Source of the DNA: Stenotrophomonas sp. PS02298
GTDB taxonomy: Bacteria > Pseudomonadota > Gammaproteobacteria > Xanthomonadales > Xanthomonadaceae
Reading direction: 5' to 3'
DNA length: 61,885 nucleotides
Assembly: GCF_029959445.1 (NCBI RefSeq)
Contig: NZ_JASCOR010000006.1
Coordinates: 1-61,885, forward strand
Position 1 is the stretch's first letter; the number at the start of each line of letters is the position of its first letter. Below the pieces are notes generated by a model. The model saw nothing but the letters and a program-made list of their open reading frames with translations. It searched no databases and had not been told where the DNA came from. Shown here one piece after another: positions 40,690-51,301 of the stretch. Both the position numbers and the translations under genes were made by a program.

Positions 40690-43600
40690 TCAGGCCGCGC
40701 CCGCCAATCGGGCAGCCTCTTCCAGATCAACACTGACCAGTCGGCTGACACCCGGCTCACGCATGGTGACACCCGACAACTGGTGCGCCGCCTCCATCGT
40801 CGCCTTGTTATGGCTGACGAACAGGAACTGCACCTTCTCGCTCATTTCCTTGACCATATTGGCCAGACGACCGACGTTGGCCTCATCCAGCGGCGCATCC
40901 ACCTCGTCCAGCAGGCAGAACGGGGCCGGGTTGAGCTGGAAGATCGCAAACACCAGCGCCACCGCGGTCATCGCCTTCTCACCGCCGGACAGCAGCGAGA
41001 TATTGGACACGCGCTTGCCCGGCGGCCGCGCCATGATGGTCACGCCGGTGTCGAGCAGGTCTTCGCCGGTCAGCTCCAGGTAGGCATGGCCACCGCCGAA
41101 CAGGCGCGGGTACAAAGCCTGCACACCCGAATTGACCCGGTCGAAGGTGTCCTTGAAACGACCGCGGGTTTCGCGGTCGATCTTGCGGATGACGTCTTCC
41201 AACGTTTCCAGCGCGGTATTCAGATCGACGTTCTGCGCCTCCAGGTATTCCGAGCGCTGTGAGGCCTCGCCGTACTCGTGAATCGCCGCCAGGTTGACCG
41301 GTTCCAGGCGACGCATGCGGCCATCGATCTGGTGCACGGTCGATTCCCAGTCCGACAGGCGCGCATCTTCGGGCAAGGTAGTGATCACGTCCTGCAGCAC
41401 GAAGCCGGCCTTCTCCACCGCGGCCGACAGCTGCTCGGCGCTAAGCACCAAGGCCTGCTGATCGAGCTTGCGCTGCGAGATGCGCTCGCGCTGGGCAAGT
41501 GACTGCTCGTCGCGCTGGTGGCGGGTCTGTTCCAGGCCGCGCAGCTCGTGATCGATACCATCGAGCAATGTGCGCGCTTCGGCCAGCACGCGATCAACTC
41601 GTACGCGCTCAGCCAATGCGTTCTGGTGCTCGGCCTCGAGCGTATGGACCGGTGTATCGCCCTCGTCCAGCTGCGAGTGCAATTCGCCAAGACGTGAATC
41701 CAGCTGACCGCGCTGGGTGCCCATGCGTTCCAGTGCATGGCTGAGCGAACTGATCTGGGTGCGCTGCGACTCCAGCGTCAAGGCCAGCGCATGCATGCTG
41801 TCGCGCACATTGCGTGCAGCATCACGGGCCTGATCACGGGCATCACTCATCTGCCTGCGCTCGCTTTCCAGCGCATGCCGGGCCGACTCCAGGTCGCCCA
41901 TGCTGGACACCGCCTCATCCAGTCGCAGGCGCGCTTCGCTCGCCTGCTCACGACTGACATCCAGCGTTTCCAGCAGCTGCGCCAGCTCAGCCTCGATACG
42001 TTCAATGCGCGTGCGGGTGGATTCCAGCTTGCCCTGCTGGCTCTGCAGCTGCCCCGCCAGTTCAGAGCCGGCGCGATGCGCTTGATACAACGAGCGCTGC
42101 ACGTCTTCGCGCTGCTGCTCGGCGGCCAGCAATTGCTCACGCAGACCAGCCAGCTGCTGTTCCAATGCAGCCTCACGTTCCTGCAGGGATTCGATCTGCT
42201 CGCGCAAGGTGACGATCTCGCGCTCACGCAACAGCGCGCCCTGCTCGGCCGCGCCGGAACGCGACATGCGCACCCAGCCCTGGCCCAGTCGCTCACCGCT
42301 GCGGGTGATCACCGATTCGCTGTCGCCAAGCGTGCGTTGCAACTGCTGCGCCTGCGCCAGGTCGTCAGCGCCATGCAGATGCGCCAGCAGACGACGGATG
42401 GCGAGCGGCCCCTGCACTTTTGCCGCAAGCGAGGTCGGCGCGAAGTCAGCCTTGCCGCCTGCATCAGCAACCAGTGCGATGCGACCTTCGCCCAGCTCAG
42501 CCAGCGCATCAACCAAGGCTTCCGGCGCATCCACCAACACGCCTTCGATCAGCTGCCCAAGCGCGCTTTCAACCGCGTTCTCCCAGCCGCCCTCAACACT
42601 GATGCGCTCGCCAACGCGTGCGGCCGTATCCAGGCCACGCGCCTTCAGCCATGCTGCCGCCGCACCCTCTTCCTGACCCAGCGCCGCCTGCTGCAGCGTC
42701 TCCAGCGACGACAATCTGCCGCGTGCCGACTGCGCCTGCTTGCGCACATCGGCCAATTCGGACTGACCGGTGCGCTGCTGTTCCTGCAATGCCGTCACCG
42801 ACTCCTTGCGCAGCTCGACCTGCTCGTTCAGCGTCTCCAGCGCGGTCTTCTGGGTCTCATGTTCCAATTGCAGCTGCTCGAAGGCTTCTGCCAGCGCATC
42901 CAGATCCAGGCCGGCGCGTTCTGCCTGCAATGCTTCGCGGCGACGGTCGGCCTCGAGGACCTGCTTGTCCAGGTAGTCCACGCGGGTGCGCTCGACCTCA
43001 CCGGAGCGGGTTGCTTCGGAGGTGTTGCGGTTATGCGCTTCCCAACGCTGCTGCCAGTCGGCCAGCTTGGCCTCGGCCTCGCGCAGTACTTCCTGGCGGA
43101 TCTCGTTGTCTTCCTGCAGCTGTTCCAGCTGCGGCTCGGCATTCTCCACCGACTCACGCAACACCAGCAGCTTGGCCTCGTCGCCGCTGATGTGCTGGCC
43201 AAGTTCGGACAGCGCCTGACGGGTTTCGTCGTGCGCCTTGTGCAGGCGCTGCGCCAGTTCCCGCTGGTGGTGAATCTGCTGCTCAAGCCGGGCCAGGGTG
43301 CTGCCCACCTGGTACACATCGGCCTGTGCCTTGTTCAAATTCTCTGCGGCCTCTTCGCGGCGCACACGGCCGGTTTCAATACGGCTTTCCGCTTCGCGTT
43401 GTTCGGCGATCAACTGCTGCAGCTTGGTTTCTTCGCGCGACAGGGCTTCGCGCAGGCCGCCCAGACGGCCATCGAGGCCGCGGTATTCCAGCGCCTTCCA
43501 TTCCGCATCCTTGACCCGGCGCTCTTCCTGCAACGCCTGGTACTGCTCGGCCTGCCGCGCCTGGCGCTTGAGGTGTTCGAGCTGCTTGCCGATTTCCTCG

Positions 43601-44193
43601 CGCAGGTCGTTGAGCCGATCCAGATTCTCGCGGGTGTGGCGGATGCGGGTTTCGGTTTCCTTGCGGCGCTCCTTGTACTTGGAGATGCCGGCGGCTTCTT
43701 CCAGGTACACGCGCAGGTCTTCCGGGCGCGCCTCGATGATCTGGCTGATCATGCCCTGCTCGATGATCGAGTAGCTGCGCGGGCCAAGCCCGGTGCCCAG
43801 GAACAGATCGGTGATATCGCGGCGGCGGCACTTGGTGCCGTTCAAGTAATAGTTGCTGCTGCCATCACGGCTGACCGTGCGCTTGACCGAGATTTCGTTG
43901 AACGAGGCGTATTCGCCGGAAATCGTGTGATCGGAGTTATCGAAGATCAGCTCCACCGTCGCCTGCGACACCGGCTTGCGGCCAGCCGAGCCGGAGAAGA
44001 TCACATCGGTCAGCGAATCGCCGCGCAGGCGGCTGGCCGAGCTCTCGCCCATCACCCAGCGCACCGCATCGATGATGTTGGACTTGCCACAGCCGTTCGG
44101 ACCGACAACGCCGGTCATATTGGTCGGCAGGTGCAACGTCGTGGGATCGACGAACGACTTGAAACCGGAGAGCTTGATCGTGGATAGACGCAT
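40690..44193 (-). CDS. smc: Chromosome segregation ATPase SMC
   Basis: This chromosome-organising ATPase works with ScpA and ScpB to compact and segregate DNA. It has 1167 residues. The N-terminal Walker A GPNGCGKSN is at 31-39. Two long coiled coils flank the hinge (about 490-660, with EGGWENAVESALGQLIEGVL). The C-terminal ABC signature LSGGEKAMTAVALVFAIF and Walker B FCLLDEVDAPLDEANVGR complete the ATPase head. The ATG at 44193 gives MRLSTIKLSGFKSF, the standard start; a longer frame adds 35 residues with no support. It heads the smc-zipA-ligA run. SMC with a linked zipA is typical of Xanthomonadaceae, which lack MukB. Confidence 0.97.
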   Translation of the reverse strand: MRLSTIKLSGFKSFVDPTTLHLPTNMTGVVGPNGCGKSNIIDAVRWVMGESSASRLRGDSLTDVIFSGSAGRKPVSQATVELIFDNSDHTISGEYASFNEISVKRTVSRDGSSNYYLNGTKCRRRDITDLFLGTGLGPRSYSIIEQGMISQIIEARPEDLRVYLEEAAGISKYKERRKETETRIRHTRENLDRLNDLREEIGKQLEHLKRQARQAEQYQALQEERRVKDAEWKALEYRGLDGRLGGLREALSREETKLQQLIAEQREAESRIETGRVRREEAAENLNKAQADVYQVGSTLARLEQQIHHQRELAQRLHKAHDETRQALSELGQHISGDEAKLLVLRESVENAEPQLEQLQEDNEIRQEVLREAEAKLADWQQRWEAHNRNTSEATRSGEVERTRVDYLDKQVLEADRRREALQAERAGLDLDALAEAFEQLQLEHETQKTALETLNEQVELRKESVTALQEQQRTGQSELADVRKQAQSARGRLSSLETLQQAALGQEEGAAAAWLKARGLDTAARVGERISVEGGWENAVESALGQLIEGVLVDAPEALVDALAELGEGRIALVADAGGKADFAPTSLAAKVQGPLAIRRLLAHLHGADDLAQAQQLQRTLGDSESVITRSGERLGQGWVRMSRSGAAEQGALLREREIVTLREQIESLQEREAALEQQLAGLREQLLAAEQQREDVQRSLYQAHRAGSELAGQLQSQQGKLESTRTRIERIEAELAQLLETLDVSREQASEARLRLDEAVSSMGDLESARHALESERRQMSDARDQARDAARNVRDSMHALALTLESQRTQISSLSHALERMGTQRGQLDSRLGELHSQLDEGDTPVHTLEAEHQNALAERVRVDRVLAEARTLLDGIDHELRGLEQTRHQRDEQSLAQRERISQRKLDQQALVLSAEQLSAAVEKAGFVLQDVITTLPEDARLSDWESTVHQIDGRMRRLEPVNLAAIHEYGEASQRSEYLEAQNVDLNTALETLEDVIRKIDRETRGRFKDTFDRVNSGVQALYPRLFGGGHAYLELTGEDLLDTGVTIMARPPGKRVSNISLLSGGEKAMTAVALVFAIFQLNPAPFCLLDEVDAPLDEANVGRLANMVKEMSEKVQFLFVSHNKATMEAAHQLSGVTMREPGVSRLVSVDLEEAARLAGAA

Positions 44194-44371
44194 GGAATCG
44201 GGCTGTTGGCGGACATCGGCAGCAACTGCCGACACCCGGAATGAGGTTCCGGAGGTTCCCTTCCCGCACTCAAGCCATTGATATTCCGGAGAATTCAACT
44301 GGAAAAGCGCGGCACTGGCAACCGAGTATAGCTATACCCATGGCCGCCGGTGGTCAGACCAACCAAGCGAC

Positions 44372-44404
44372 CAAAAGAAACGGGCGCCTTGCGGCGCCCG
44401 TTCT
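44372..44404 (-). terminator. Terminator of the rpsF-rpsR-rplI operon
   Basis: CGGGCGCC / GGCGCCCG with a four-base loop (44381-44400), followed on the minus strand by TTTCTTTT. It lies 24 bases after the rplI stop. Confidence 0.9.
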
Positions 44405-44424
44405 TTACAACCAGTCCGGCAGAA

Positions 44425-44874
44425 TCAAGCGTCGGATTCGACGATGACCTTGACGGTGGCTTCCACGTCGGCGTGCAGCTTGACGATAACGTCGAACTCG
44501 CCAACGTTGCGGAAAGCGCCTTCGCCCATGATCACTTCGCTCTTGTTCAGCTCCAGGCCGGCAGCGGTGAAGGCTTCAGCGATATCACGCGGGCCAACCG
44601 AACCGTACAGCTTGCCTTCGGTTGAAGCGTGCGCAGCGATGGTGACGCTGGCGCCTTCGAACTTGGCAGCGCGGGCTTCAGCACCGTTGTGCGAGGCCAG
44701 AGCCTTGGCTTCGTACTCAGCGCGCTTGGCTTCGAACTCGGCGATGTTGGTCGCGGTGGCCGGAACGGCCTTGCCCTGCGGCACGAGGAAGTTACGGCCG
44801 TAGCCCGGCTTCACGTCAACCAGGTCGCCCAGGCCGCCGAGGTTGGTCACTTTCTGGATAAGAATCAGCTTCAT
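44425..44874 (-). CDS. rplI: 50S ribosomal protein L9
   Basis: L9 bridges the large subunit and helps keep the reading frame. It has 149 residues, the usual length. The N-terminal domain is [20 protein letters not shown] with [17 protein letters not shown] long central helix (about 40-75) connects it to the C-terminal domain ([20 protein letters not shown]). It is the last gene of the rpsF-rpsR-rplI operon, with a hairpin in the preceding gap. Confidence 0.98.
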   Translation of the reverse strand: MKLILIQKVTNLGGLGDLVDVKPGYGRNFLVPQGKAVPATATNIAEFEAKRAEYEAKALASHNGAEARAAKFEGASVTIAAHASTEGKLYGSVGPRDIAEAFTAAGLELNKSEVIMGEGAFRNVGEFDVIVKLHADVEATVKVIVESDA

Positions 44875-44950
44875 GGTGTAGCTCCGTTATTCGTTAGCGG
44901 CGCCAATGGCACCGCAACGCTTGCTGTCCGAATAGGACGGTGGGTACGGA

Positions 44951-44972
44951 AAATCCGGCCAAGGCCGGATTT
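44951..44972 (-). promoter_or_regulatory. Terminator-like hairpin between rpsR and rplI
   Basis: AAATCCGGCC / GGCCGGATTT is a ten-base-pair hairpin with a two-base loop. On the minus strand only two or three U follow, so it could act as a leaky terminator that lowers L9 expression, or as an RNA-processing site. Confidence 0.5.
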
Positions 44973-45018
44973 CCTGTCGAGAACCCGCAGCGCGTGCAGG
45001 CTCTTCCGAAAAATCGGA

Positions 45019-45249
45019 TTAGACGTCGTGGTTGTCCGTGTACGGGATCAGGGCCAGGAAACGGGCGCGCTTGACGGCCGTGGCCAGCTGGCGCTGGTAC
45101 TTGGACTTGGTGCCGGTCACGCGGCTCGGAACGATCTTGCCGTTCTCGGTCAGGTACTGACGCAGGGTGTTGAGATCCTTGTAATCGATCTCTTTCACGC
45201 CTTCAGCGGTGAACTTGCAGAACTTGCGGCGGCGGAAGAACTTGGACAT
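45019..45249 (-). CDS. rpsR: 30S ribosomal protein S18
   Basis: S18 pairs with S6 in the small-subunit platform. It has 76 residues, the usual length, with the conserved core [13 protein letters not shown] and [20 protein letters not shown], then [21 protein letters not shown]. It lies 11 bases after rpsF, so the two are translated from one message. Confidence 0.98.
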   Translation of the reverse strand: MSKFFRRRKFCKFTAEGVKEIDYKDLNTLRQYLTENGKIVPSRVTGTKSKYQRQLATAVKRARFLALIPYTDNHDV

Positions 45250-45260
45250 GAAAGTGCTCC

Positions 45261-45692
45261 TTATTCAGCAGAAGCGGCGTCGTCGCCGGCTTCGTCATTG
45301 TTGGAAGATGCACCTTCTTCGTCGTCACGACGACGGCGCTCGCCACGCTCGGGCTTGTCACCCTTCTCGTCCTTGCTCTTCATGATCAGCGACTGCTCGG
45401 TGTCAGCCTCGTCACGCTTGATGACCAGGTTGCGCAGCACGGCGTCGTTGAAGCGGAAGCTCTCGGTCAGTTCGTTCAGAACTGCCTGGTCGGCTTCGAT
45501 GTTCAGCAGAACATAGTGAGCCTTCACCAGGTTCTGGATCGGGTAAGCCAGCTGGCGGCGGCCCCAATCTTCCAGACGGTGGATGGTGCCGTTGCCGGCT
45601 TCGACCAGCGCCTTGTAGCGCTCGATCATGGCGGGGACCTGTTCGCTCTGATCCGGGTGGACCAGGAACACGACTTCGTAATGACGACTCAT
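45261..45692 (-). CDS. rpsF: 30S ribosomal protein S6
   Basis: S6 forms a dimer with S18 on the 30S platform. It has 143 residues from ATG 45692 ([20 protein letters not shown]). The core ends about residue 95; the tail is rich in Asp, Glu and Arg ([13 protein letters not shown]), a target of RimK glutamylation in other bacteria. An in-frame upstream extension of 27 codons overlaps the leader and is rejected. First gene of the operon. Confidence 0.97.
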   Translation of the reverse strand: MSRHYEVVFLVHPDQSEQVPAMIERYKALVEAGNGTIHRLEDWGRRQLAYPIQNLVKAHYVLLNIEADQAVLNELTESFRFNDAVLRNLVIKRDEADTEQSLIMKSKDEKGDKPERGERRRRDDEEGASSNNDEAGDDAASAE

Positions 45693-45790
45693 GTTTTTAT
45701 ACCTTTCGGATATAGCCCTGACGGGCTGGACAGCCCCCCGCTGTGCTTCGCGGTGGGGCAAGGGATCCTGCACTGGAGCGCAGGAAGCCG
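45693..45790 (-). promoter_or_regulatory. Structured rpsF leader, possible S6:S18 binding site
   Basis: The minus-strand leader has a hairpin (CCCCACCGC / GCGG-GG), a short stem AGCCC-GTC-AGGGCT, and a TATA-bulge-CC/GG-TATA stem with loop GAAA next to the AAAGG ribosome-binding site, 11 bases before the ATG. CCG trinucleotides are exposed. S6:S18 autoregulation through a CCG-bearing rpsF leader is known in other bacteria. The match here is by eye only. Confidence 0.35.
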
Positions 45791-45941
45791 GGCATTATCC
45801 ATTGGAAATGAACTGGTGGCAAGTTACCCCCGGCCCGTGCAACACAGCATCCGTCGCCGCGACAAACCTCGGCCGCCACGGATGCTGCGTCGCAACAGTA
45901 CACTATGTAATCGATTCCACGCCCTCCCCGGACCGCCTGAC

Positions 45942-47156
45942 GTGAATTCCACGCTTTCCCTGGCAGCGCAGCTGACGCCGCGCCAGCGCACTTTCATCCT
46001 CATCGCACTCTCACTGGGCGGCTTCGCCATCGGCACCAGCGAGTTCGCCAGCATGGGCTTGATGCTGGAAATCAGCCGCGGCCTGGCAATCAGCGAAGCC
46101 CAGGTCGGCCACCTGATCAGCGCCTACGCCATCGGCGTGGTGGTCGGCGCGCCGCTGCTGGCCTTTGCCGGCGCCAGCCTGCGCCGCCGCAGCCTGCTGC
46201 TGTGGCTGATGGGCTTCTACGCCATTGGCAATCTGGCCAGCGCGCTGGCGCCGAGCTACCACACGATGCTGCTGGCGCGCTTCGTCGCCGGCCTGCCGCA
46301 CGGCGCCTATTTCGGCGTAGCCATGCTGGTTGCCGCCTCGATCAGCCCGCCGGAACAGCGCGGCGCCGCTGTCTCCAAGGTGCTGCTTGGTTTGTCCATC
46401 GCCATCCTGCTCGGCAACCCGCTGACCACCTGGCTGGGCCAGCAGTTCAACTGGCGCAGCGCCTTCGTGCTGGTCAGCCTGCTCGCCCTCGCCACGGTGA
46501 CGATGGTTGCCCGCCAGCTGCCAGCCGATCCGAACGAGGTCCGCACCTCGCCGATGCGTGAACTGCGCGCCTTCAATACCAGCCAGGTATGGCTGGCACT
46601 GGCCATCGGCGCGATCGGCTTTGCCGGCATGTTCTGCGTATTCACCTATCTAGCCCCAACCTTGGTCAACGTCACTGGCATCAATGAACGCTGGATGCCG
46701 GTCGCGGTCGGCCTGTTCGGCGTCGGCGCGATCATCGGCAATGTTGCCGGCGGCAAGCTGGTCGACCGGCTGCAGTTCCGCGCCGCAGGCGTGCTGCTGG
46801 CATGGTCCATCGTGGTGCTGATGCTGTTCCCGCTGGCCGCGAACTCGGCCTGGGCAATGGTGCCGGCGATCATCGCCGTGGGCACAATGGGCGCGTTGGC
46901 GGTGGCCCTGCAGACCCGATTGATGGACGCCGCTGGCGAGGCCCAGACCCTGGCCGCCGCCTCCAACCATGCCGCCTTCAATACGGCAAACGCGCTCGGG
47001 CCGTGGCTGGGCGGCATGGCGATTGGCGCAGGTTATGGCCACGCCTCCACCGGCTATGTAGGCGCGGCGACGGCAGCGGTTGGTCTGCTGCTGTGGGGTA
47101 TTGCGGTGATGCTGCAGCGACGCCAGGACGCGCCCGCGCAATTGGCAGCCGACTGA
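45942..47156 (+). CDS. MFS transporter, DHA1 (AraJ/PbuE-like) exporter
   Basis: This 404-residue protein has 12 transmembrane segments. The N-terminal motif GTSEFASMGLMLEISRGLAI resembles the AraJ/PbuE branch of drug:H+ antiporters, and GASLRRRSLLLWLMGFYAIGN matches the loop 2-3 motif. Export of sugars, purines or drugs is plausible. The start is GTG 45942; a longer open frame to 45516 runs antisense to rpsF and its leader and lacks signal or helix. It is divergent from rpsF with a roughly 250-base spacer that holds that operon's promoter. No repressor is adjacent. The substrate is undetermined. Confidence 0.9.
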   Translation: MNSTLSLAAQLTPRQRTFILIALSLGGFAIGTSEFASMGLMLEISRGLAISEAQVGHLISAYAIGVVVGAPLLAFAGASLRRRSLLLWLMGFYAIGNLASALAPSYHTMLLARFVAGLPHGAYFGVAMLVAASISPPEQRGAAVSKVLLGLSIAILLGNPLTTWLGQQFNWRSAFVLVSLLALATVTMVARQLPADPNEVRTSPMRELRAFNTSQVWLALAIGAIGFAGMFCVFTYLAPTLVNVTGINERWMPVAVGLFGVGAIIGNVAGGKLVDRLQFRAAGVLLAWSIVVLMLFPLAANSAWAMVPAIIAVGTMGALAVALQTRLMDAAGEAQTLAAASNHAAFNTANALGPWLGGMAIGAGYGHASTGYVGAATAAVGLLLWGIAVMLQRRQDAPAQLAAD

Positions 47157-47158
47157 AT

Positions 47159-47320
47159 GTAATGCCGAGCCATGCTCGGCAGGGGCCTTACGCAGAATCC
47201 CGGCAGCACCGGGAATGCTTCAGCCGAGCATGGCTCGGCTCTACAGGGGAAAGCTCGCCGTGCGCCGGACCTTCCCGGCCCCGACACCTGGCCTGCTTCG
47301 CGGCTTATGCCGCTCCCACA
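47159..47320. repeat. Inverted SMAG pair and a solitary long-hairpin arm
   Basis: SMAG in GTAAT orientation 47159-47180, SMAG ending CTCTAC 47222-47244, then a single right arm (GCCTGCTTCGCGGCTTATGC ..., to 47320) of the long-hairpin family without its left mate. Confidence 0.85.
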
Positions 47321-47341
47321 AAAGCCCAGCCACCGATTTTC

Positions 47342-47680
47342 TTAGCGGTGCATGTCGTCGGTAGTGAAGCTCTCGCCACAGCCGCATTCGGCCGCTGCGT
47401 TGGGATTCTTGAAGGTGAAGGTCTCGCTCAGGCCCTGCTTGCCGAAGTCGATTTCGGTGCCATCCACCAGCGGCAGGCTCTGCGCGTCCACGTAGATGCG
47501 CACGCCGTCCTGCTCGAATACGGTGTCGCCTTCGCGCTCATCCTTGGCCAGGTCGGTGACATGGCCCCAGCCCGAACAACCGGTGCGGGTCACGCCAAAA
47601 CGCAGGCCAAGCGCACCCGGGGTGCCGCTGACAAAGCGCTGCACGCGGGAATGGGCGATGGGGGTCAGATGAACAGCCAT
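47342..47680 (-). CDS. Iron-sulfur cluster assembly protein, IscA/ErpA family
   Basis: This 112-residue A-type carrier delivers 2Fe-2S or 4Fe-4S clusters to client enzymes. The three conserved cysteines are present: Cys35 in RTGCSGWGH and the pair in ECGCGESFTT. Its GFxVTRTGCSGWG pattern places it in the IscA/ErpA/SufA family; which member cannot be decided, as no isc or suf gene is adjacent. The ATG at 47680 is standard. It is monocistronic and divergent from asnS. Confidence 0.93.
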   Translation of the reverse strand: MAVHLTPIAHSRVQRFVSGTPGALGLRFGVTRTGCSGWGHVTDLAKDEREGDTVFEQDGVRIYVDAQSLPLVDGTEIDFGKQGLSETFTFKNPNAAAECGCGESFTTDDMHR

Positions 47681-47829
47681 GATGGGGCGACTCCAGCAGA
47701 ATTACGGTCCAATTATAGATGGAGGCGGTCCGCCGGACTGCAAGCGCTGATAAATGCTCGCCTGCCCGGGTCTTGAACCGCTAAAATCTCGCATTCACAG
47801 ATCGAGTCGATCAACAGAGGATTCAAGTC

Positions 47830-49224
<1,395 letters not shown>

Positions 49225-49256
49225 TTCATCTGATCCAGTAACAGGAGGCGGTGCCG

Positions 49257-49562
49257 TTGACCTTGTTCTTCGCTCTTTGCTTCGTTGGCGTGGCCATTGC
49301 CGGCCTCAGCGCCTTCCTGATTTTCTGGCCGTTGACGCTGGTCCATATCCGCGACCGGCATCCGGCGCTGGCAACCGAATTCGGTGCCGGCGCCTTTCTC
49401 AAACCAGAGTGCCTGCGCTGGCTGCTGGGCCGCGGCTTTACCGGCATCGCCGACCGCTCGCTGTCCGGGTTGGCCACACCCGCCCGCATCGCCTTGTTGG
49501 TGATGCTCGGCGGACTGGGCATGGCACTGCTGTTGTGGCTTTTTTCGCAGGTAATGAAATGA
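49257..49562 (+). CDS. Small two-helix membrane protein
   Basis: This 101-residue protein has two hydrophobic segments: LFFALCFVGVAIAGLSAFLIFWPL (about 2-28) and ALLVMLGGLGMALLLWLF (about 78-97). The loop between is basic and polar and contains two Arg-rich stretches. The start is TTG 49257, eight bases after AGGAGG; the GTG at 49251 lies only two bases from AGGAGG and is too close. The stop overlaps the next gene (ATGA). Together with asnS and the acidic protein it forms a compact run. Unknown function. Confidence 0.75.
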   Translation: MTLFFALCFVGVAIAGLSAFLIFWPLTLVHIRDRHPALATEFGAGAFLKPECLRWLLGRGFTGIADRSLSGLATPARIALLVMLGGLGMALLLWLFSQVMK

Positions 49563-49870
49563 CTGATTTCGAGAACACTCCCGACCAGTGGTGGCTGGCA
49601 CAGCTCGGCGGCACCCTGATCTGGGCGCGCCTGCGGGTCCGTCCAGGCGGCACTGCTGAAATCCTGGACAGCGATGGCAACACGCTGAGCTACGACAGCG
49701 AAGACACCGCCCGTGCACAACTGTTCGACGCCGAGTTCGTGGCCTTTGACGGCCTGGACGAAGAAGACGCGTTGCATCGTGGTTTCTCGCTGCACGAAGT
49801 GAGCCCGCCGCAGGGCGACGACGACACGCTGCGCGAGCGCATGGTGCAGCTGCTCGGCACCCGGGTCTAA
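49559..49870 (+). CDS. Small acidic hypothetical protein
   Basis: This 103-residue soluble protein starts at the ATG overlapping the previous stop. It is acidic (DGLDEEDALHRGF, PPQGDDDTLRERM), with an N-terminal segment FENTPDQWWLAQLGGTLIWA and a possible beta hairpin RVRPGGTAEILDSDGNTLSY. No recognised family. Translational coupling to the preceding membrane protein suggests that the two work together. It ends ten bases before the PaiB-like gene. Confidence 0.78.
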   Translation: MTDFENTPDQWWLAQLGGTLIWARLRVRPGGTAEILDSDGNTLSYDSEDTARAQLFDAEFVAFDGLDEEDALHRGFSLHEVSPPQGDDDTLRERMVQLLGTRV

Positions 49871-49880
49871 GCGGCCTTTC

Positions 49881-50525
49881 GTGTTCGCCCAGCGCGCCTT
49901 CGTCGAGACCGAGCTGCTCTGGCTGGACCGCCTGCTGGCGCGCGATCCATTCGTGACCCTGCTGACCACCGGCGACGACGGCCTGCCCGAACTGACCCGC
50001 GTGCCGGTGTTGTACCGGCGCGAAGGGCACAAGGTCGAACTGATCGGCCATTGGGCCAAGGCCAACAAACAGTCCCGCCAGCTCGGCCGCGCCAAGGTAT
50101 TGGTCAACGGCCCGCAGGGCTATGTCTCGGCCAGTTGGTACCCGGACAAGGAAAGCGCGGCGCGCGTCCCCACCTGGAACTACGCTGCCGCCGAACTGAT
50201 CGGCGAACTGCACCGCTTCGATGACACGGTGGCATTGGCACAGCTGCTATCGGACACCAGCAACTTCTTCGAGGCCAGCGTCGGCCAGGATTGGCAGTTT
50301 GATGCCAGCCTGGACGATCACGCTCCATCGCTGCGCGCCATCGTAGGCTTCCGCCTGGACGTGCAGCAGATCCAGATCAAACTGAAACTGAGCCAGAACC
50401 ACCCGCAGGCAAACCAGCTGGCGGTGATCGAGGCCTTGCAGGCCCTGGACACCCCTGACGCCCGCGAACTGGCGCAGTGGATGCAGCTGTATCGCAATGA
50501 ACACGGCGACCAGCCTGATGCCTGA
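49881..50525 (+). CDS. FMN-binding PaiB-like protein
   Basis: This 214-residue protein of the FMN-binding negative transcriptional regulator family (PaiB of Bacillus) has a split-barrel flavin-binding fold: FVTLLTTGDDGLPELTRVPV, VELIGHWAKANKQSRQL, and YVSASWYPDKESAARVPTWNYAAAELIGEL. The start is GTG 49881, as the frame opens there. Known members bind FMN or haem and affect protease and sporulation genes in Bacillus. The role in proteobacteria is unclear. It is in the same run as the two small genes but is read through with only a ten-base gap. Confidence 0.9.
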   Translation: MFAQRAFVETELLWLDRLLARDPFVTLLTTGDDGLPELTRVPVLYRREGHKVELIGHWAKANKQSRQLGRAKVLVNGPQGYVSASWYPDKESAARVPTWNYAAAELIGELHRFDDTVALAQLLSDTSNFFEASVGQDWQFDASLDDHAPSLRAIVGFRLDVQQIQIKLKLSQNHPQANQLAVIEALQALDTPDARELAQWMQLYRNEHGDQPDA

Positions 50526-50606
50526 ACCGCGCCCCGTTTCCCGCGACGCTGCCGTGCAAACGCGCAGCAGCGCCCTCCCCCTCAAGATCGCAAGGGAAGC
50601 TTCACC

Positions 50607-51269
50607 ATGAAAGACATCCATAACCTGCTGCAGAAGAACCGTGAATGGGCGGACCGGATCGAGAAGGAAGATCCCGAATTCTTCCATCAGCTTTCCAAGC
50701 AGCAGAGTCCCGAGTACCTGTGGATCGGCTGTTCCGATTCGCGGGTACCGGCCAACCAGATCATCGGCATGGCGCCAGGCGAGATCTTCGTCCACCGCAA
50801 CATCGCCAACGTGGTGGTGCACACCGACCTGAACTGCCTGAGCGTGATCCAGTACGCGGTGGACCAGCTCAAGATCAAGCACATCCTGATCGTCGGCCAT
50901 TACGGCTGCGGCGGCGTGCATGCAGCCTTGAACAAGGTGCGCGTCGGCCTGGCCGACAACTGGCTGCGCCATGTCGGTGATGTCGCGCAGAAGCACGACG
51001 ACATCCTGTCGCAGATCGACGACCCGGAGCTGCGCCACGCGCGCCTGTGCGAGTTGAACGTGATCGAGCAGGTAGTCAACGCCTGCCGCTCGACCATCGT
51101 GCAGGACGCCTGGGCCCGCGGCCAGAAGCTGATGGTGCACGGCTGGGTCTACAGCCTGCGCGACGGCCGCGTCAGCGAGATGGGCATTGATGTGGGTTCG
51201 CCGGAGGAGTTGCAGCCGGCGTACGAGAAGGCATTGTCGTTTGTGCCGCGGAAGGGCAAAAGGCACTGA
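50607..51269 (+). CDS. can: Carbonic anhydrase, beta class
   Basis: This enzyme interconverts CO2 and bicarbonate, supplying bicarbonate for carboxylases. It has 220 residues. The zinc ligands Cys42, Asp44 (CSDSRVP), His98 and Cys101 (HYGCGGV) are all present, and Arg46 completes the Asp-Arg dyad. The residue length and motifs match the E. coli Can (YadF) type. The ATG at 50607 has AAGGGAAG upstream. It ends before a repeat-rich spacer. Confidence 0.96.
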   Translation: MKDIHNLLQKNREWADRIEKEDPEFFHQLSKQQSPEYLWIGCSDSRVPANQIIGMAPGEIFVHRNIANVVVHTDLNCLSVIQYAVDQLKIKHILIVGHYGCGGVHAALNKVRVGLADNWLRHVGDVAQKHDDILSQIDDPELRHARLCELNVIEQVVNACRSTIVQDAWARGQKLMVHGWVYSLRDGRVSEMGIDVGSPEELQPAYEKALSFVPRKGKRH

Positions 51270-51301
51270 TCAGAGGAAGTCCCTGCCGAAGCAGGCTTCC
51301 T

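Noticed and set aside
41737..44187. 816-codon open frame on the plus strand
   Set aside because: It is fully antisense to smc and reads as the reverse-frame shadow of a coiled-coil, GC-rich gene (Gln/Leu/Arg-heavy). Similar shadows lie opposite uup (3526-5472), lysS (7584-9338) and gyrA (31591-33540).
45516..45941. Longer start for the MFS gene
   Set aside because: The extra 142 codons overlap rpsF and its leader in antisense and read as unlikely protein. GTG 45942 sits just before the first transmembrane region.
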